From Candidatus Omnitrophota bacterium (lineage in GTDB: Bacteria; Omnitrophota; Gorgyraeia; 2-01-FULL-45-10), in NCBI GenBank assembly GCA_028716065.1, contig JAQUQN010000042.1:1-8525 (forward strand): a DNA stretch of 8,525 bases. The letters run 5' to 3'. Below the pieces are notes generated by a model that made no database searches, had not been told where the DNA came from, and worked only from the letters and a program-made list of their open reading frames with translations. Of this stretch, positions 7,345-8,525 are shown piece by piece; the first letter of the stretch is position 1; the number at the start of each line of letters is the position of its first letter. The translations under genes were made by a program, and so were the position numbers.

Positions 7345-7372
7345 AATTTAGCACAAAAGCCCAAATTGTCAA
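7345..7372 (-). promoter_or_regulatory. Promoter of the TonB-dependent receptor, predicted leaderless
   Basis: On the minus strand, a perfect -35 TTGACA (7367-7372) is followed after 16 bp by TAAATT (7345-7350), preceded by TGC, an extended -10. Only 6 bp separate the -10 from the ATG at 7338, so transcription should start at or within a base or two of the start codon. No SD-like purine run is present before the ATG, which agrees with a leaderless message. The -35 is embedded in the left half of the BirA-type site. Confidence 0.65.
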
Positions 7373-7397
7373 CCGAAATATAATAGATGGTTTACAA
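7366..7397. promoter_or_regulatory. BirA-type biotin operator (predicted)
   Basis: TTGTCAACC (7366-7374), 14 bp, then GGTTTACAA (7389-7397). The bacterial BirA operator consensus known from comparative genomics and E. coli bioO is TTGTAAACC, about 14-16 bp, GGTTTACAA, so 17 of 18 half-site bases match. The single departure (C for A) creates the TTGACA -35 of the receptor promoter on the minus strand, the same arrangement as in E. coli bioO, where one half-site reads GGTTGACAA. Biotin-loaded BirA bound here would block RNA polymerase at the receptor gene. No birA gene is in the window, and a DNA-binding BirA in this organism is assumed. Confidence 0.75.
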
Positions 7398-7406
7398 TTA
7401 CGATGT

Positions 7407-7451
7407 AAAGGGGACAGGCTACTTTTTAACAAAAAGTAGCCTGTCCCCTTT
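7407..7451. repeat. REP-like palindrome with a 21-bp perfect stem and 3-nt loop
   Basis: The left arm 7407-7427 (AAAGGGGACAGGCTACTTTTT split as AAAGGGGACAG + GCTACTTTTT) pairs without mismatch to 7431-7451 around the loop AAC. With a one-base bulge the flanking GT/AC also pairs. It lies between two divergent promoters, so neither gene needs a terminator here. Palindromes with a GGGGACAGGC core are, from memory, dispersed repeats in many environmental bacterial genomes and resemble substrates of REP-associated tyrosine transposases (RAYT). The family assignment is inferred; only the hairpin itself is seen. Confidence 0.6.
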
Positions 7452-7466
7452 TACTTCAGATTTTCC

Positions 7467-7495
7467 TTGACAAAATGATACTAATATGGTATCTT
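7467..7495 (+). promoter_or_regulatory. Promoter of the Rrf2 gene with overlapping palindromic operator
   Basis: A perfect -35 TTGACA (7467-7472), a 17-bp spacer and TATCTT (7490-7495) as -10 form a good promoter, with transcription expected near 7502. A dyad, GATAC-N7-GTATC (7477-7493), fills the spacer and runs into the -10. Rrf2-family regulators commonly bind ATAC...GTAT-like dyads at their own promoters, so autorepression is likely but not shown. Confidence 0.7.
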
Positions 7496-7517
7496 TAACC
7501 AACAGAAAGAACCAGTC

Positions 7518-7916
7518 ATGAAACTGATAAAGAGAGATACCGATTACGCCATCAGGGCCTTATGTTTTGCCGTGAAGGACGGCAGGGATATAATTCCGGT
7601 ATCAGAACTTGTCAACAACCTGAAGATACCCAGGCCTTTTTTAAGAAAGATCCTGCAGGTACTTAATAAGAGAGGGGTCCTTAAGTCATTTAGAGGGAAG
7701 GGCGGAGGCTTCAGGCTGGTTGTTGACCCCCAAGAGATACTTTTGACCGATATCATGAAGATCTTTCAGGGACCGTTGAATCTGAACGAATGTTTTTTCA
7801 AGAAGGATATCTGTCCGAATAAAAAGACCTGTTCCCTGAAGAAGAGATTGGATAAGATAGAAAAGTATGTATTGTACGAATTGGATTCCATCACCCTGGC
7901 ATCTCTGTTAAAGTGA
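7518..7916 (+). CDS. Rrf2-family transcriptional regulator with three putative Fe-S cysteines
   Basis: A 132-aa winged-helix repressor or activator of the IscR/NsrR/RsrR superfamily. The N-terminal signature MKLIKRDTDYAIRALCFA (1-18), the recognition helix region IPRPFLRKILQVLNKRG (37-53) and the wing SFRGKGGGFRL (57-67) are all clear. The cluster region has C92, C99 and C105 (C-x6-C-x5-C), very close in position and spacing to the cluster cysteines of IscR (92, 98, 104) and NsrR. It probably senses Fe-S status, redox state or nitric oxide. The SD is weak (AGAAAG, 7504-7509). A dyad over its own promoter suggests autoregulation. It starts an operon with the cysteine-rich protein 15 bp downstream, which may be its main target or partner. 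It is divergent from the TonB receptor, but a REP-like palindrome separates the control regions. Confidence 0.92.
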   Translation: MKLIKRDTDYAIRALCFAVKDGRDIIPVSELVNNLKIPRPFLRKILQVLNKRGVLKSFRGKGGGFRLVVDPQEILLTDIMKIFQGPLNLNECFFKKDICPNKKTCSLKKRLDKIEKYVLYELDSITLASLLK

Positions 7917-7931
7917 AGGAGGGTGGTTAAG

Positions 7932-8183
7932 ATGATATTCAATTGTCCCGGATCACAGAGGTTCAAGCAGCCCTGGCCCGAAAGCGTGAATTGCAAATAT
8001 TGCGGTGAAGAGGTGGAGATCTGGACGGATGAATTTCAGGCCATATGCCCGAAATGCAAAAAACCAGTGACGCGCTCCGGAGGACAGAGCTGCATGGACT
8101 GGTGTAAAGAGGTGAAAGAATGTGTCGGCAGGGAGATATATAATAAGTATTTGAAGAGCAAGGGTAAAAAAGGGGGTGAATGA
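7932..8183 (+). CDS. Small eight-cysteine zinc-ribbon protein, function unknown
   Basis: An 83-aa cytoplasmic protein. I chose the ATG at 7932 because a strong AGGAGGG SD (7917-7923) lies 8 nt before it; an in-frame GTG at 7923 overlaps that SD and would add three residues. Cysteines at 21, 24, 39 and 42 form two CxxC knuckles of a zinc ribbon or rubredoxin-like fold. A third group, C54-x3-C58-x5-C64 (SCMDWCKEVKECVG), resembles an Fe-S or second metal site and is the most conserved-looking part. C5 is the eighth cysteine. I recall similar short proteins with the N-terminal CPG-x-QRFKQP segment in anaerobes, of unknown role and sometimes loosely labelled phosphohydrolase-associated. It lies 15 bp after the Rrf2 gene, so a redox, iron or NO-linked role is inferred. 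The tail (70-83) is lysine- and glycine-rich. Confidence 0.85.
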   Translation: MIFNCPGSQRFKQPWPESVNCKYCGEEVEIWTDEFQAICPKCKKPVTRSGGQSCMDWCKEVKECVGREIYNKYLKSKGKKGGE

Positions 8184-8184
8184 G

Positions 8185-8250
8185 ATGAGAGTTATCATTA
8201 AATACATGCTGCGGCCTGTAGCGCATTGTAAAGAGGGTTGTGACAGATAG
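8185..8250 (+). CDS. Putative 21-aa small protein closing the Rrf2 operon
   Basis: A 21-residue ORF, MRVIIKYMLR followed by PVAHCKEGCDR. Its ATG is one base after the TGA of the zinc-ribbon gene. Its upstream site AAGGGGGTGA (8170-8179) matches the full anti-SD complement AAGGAGGTGA at 9 of 10 positions with 5 nt to the ATG, the best ribosome site in the window. The stop is 3 bp before the terminator stem, so the ORF fills the space left in the transcript. The HC-x3-C motif (14-19) could bind metal or form a disulfide. I recognise no family. The SD could instead be chance from the lysine/glycine-coding tail of the upstream gene (AAA-AAG-GGG-GGT-GAA). Confidence 0.45.
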   Translation: MRVIIKYMLRPVAHCKEGCDR

Positions 8251-8253
8251 TCC

Positions 8254-8282
8254 CGGGCATGACTTTAAACTGCCCGTTTTTT
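8254..8282 (+). terminator. Intrinsic terminator of the Rrf2 operon
   Basis: A 6-bp GC-rich stem, CGGGCA (8254-8259) with TGCCCG (8271-8276), and an 11-nt loop are followed directly by six T residues (8277-8282). It is placed 3 bp after the small ORF and before the promoter of the next gene. Confidence 0.85.
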
Positions 8283-8284
8283 AT

Positions 8285-8312
8285 TTGCCATCGCGCCGTC
8301 CGATGTTATAAT
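8285..8312 (+). promoter_or_regulatory. Promoter of the DJ-1/PfpI gene
   Basis: A -35 TTGCCA (8285-8290), a 16-bp spacer and a perfect TATAAT (8307-8312) preceded by TG at 8304-8305. The 12-mer TGTTATAATACA is identical to that at the OmpA-LysM promoter. It lies just after the terminator, so the last gene is a separate unit. Confidence 0.75.
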
Positions 8313-8345
8313 ACAGTATTGAAACTAACATGAAGGAGGCGAGAT

Positions 8346-8525
8346 ATGAAAAAAGTGGCTGTGCTGGTCGAAGACGCCTATCAGGTCCTGGAAGTATGGT
8401 ACCCTTACCTGCGTCTGAAGGAAGCGGGCATTGAGACCGTTTTTGTCGGAACCGGCAGAGAGAAGGAATATTCCAGCAAAGAGGGTTATCCCGCTCCCGA
8501 AGAGCTCTCCGTTAAAAAGATCAAG
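8346..8525 (+). CDS. DJ-1/PfpI-family protein, 3'-truncated by the window edge
   Basis: The first 60 residues of a DJ-1/PfpI (class I glutamine amidotransferase-like) protein. The flavodoxin-like start VAVLVEDAYQVLEVWYPYLRL (4-24) shows the family's first strand, the conserved acidic residue near position 16 and the WYPY helix, followed by AGIETVFVGTG (27-37) and a SKEGYP segment (44-49). The nucleophilic cysteine, usually near residue 100-115, lies outside the window. Members act as proteases, deglycases, hydratases or redox chaperones, so the activity cannot be stated. The start has an AAGGAGG SD (8333-8339), 6 nt before the ATG. It follows the Rrf2 operon but has its own promoter. Confidence 0.85.
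   Translation, partial: MKKVAVLVEDAYQVLEVWYPYLRLKEAGIETVFVGTGREKEYSSKEGYPAPEELSVKKIK

Noticed and set aside
7407..7451. Palindrome as an intrinsic terminator
   Set aside because: The genes on both sides diverge from this point, so no transcript is expected to end here. The stem length and dispersed-repeat look fit a REP element better.
7477..7493. Rrf2 operator as a regulator of the TonB receptor
   Set aside because: It lies over 100 bp from the receptor promoter, beyond the palindrome, and fits the rrf2 promoter spacer exactly.
7923..7931. GTG start giving an 86-aa version of the zinc-ribbon protein
   Set aside because: The GTG is part of the AGGAGGG site that is ideally spaced for the ATG at 7932.

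Overview
The window reads as a stretch of chromosome from a diderm (Gram-negative) bacterium. It carries a TonB-dependent outer-membrane receptor, an OmpA/LysM peptidoglycan-binding protein with a Sec signal peptide, and vegetative-type promoters and Shine-Dalgarno (SD) sites. The order trehalose-phosphatase / DUF5752 / TreT-type glycosyltransferase, and the frequent AUA isoleucine codons, remind me of Candidatus Omnitrophota (OP3) or a neighbouring candidate lineage. That placement is an impression from gene content, not a measurement. There is no CRISPR array, rRNA or tRNA, and no intact insertion sequence.

Left part (1-2577, + strand): three overlapping genes form a sugar/osmolyte operon. 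They are a 5'-truncated trehalose-6-phosphate phosphatase (otsB-like), an internally duplicated DUF5752-type protein of unknown function, and a TreT-like GT4 trehalose synthase. Centre-left (2661-4885, + strand): a new extended -10 promoter drives an OmpA-LysM envelope protein, followed closely by a PtsN-type PTS EIIA protein and a ZIP-family metal transporter. The ZIP gene ends in a 35-bp tail-to-tail overlap with bioY.

Centre-right (4851-7397, - strand): a TonB-dependent receptor followed by bioY, the S component of the biotin ECF transporter. The main find is upstream of the receptor. A site reading TTGTCAACC-N14-GGTTTACAA matches the widespread BirA biotin operator in 17 of 18 half-site positions and covers the receptor's -35 box. 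With bioY just downstream, this suggests a biotin-repressed outer-membrane plus inner-membrane biotin import unit. The predicted receptor transcript is also leaderless or nearly so.

Right part (7407-8525, + strand): a 21-bp perfect-stem palindrome of REP type lies between the divergent promoters. Next comes a compact operon of an Rrf2 regulator with three cysteines spaced like Fe-S sensors, an 83-aa eight-cysteine zinc-ribbon protein, and a 21-aa small ORF with a near-consensus SD, closed by a clear intrinsic terminator. The Rrf2 gene has a palindrome over its own promoter, suggesting autoregulation. The last gene is the start of a DJ-1/PfpI-family protein with its own promoter, cut by the window edge.
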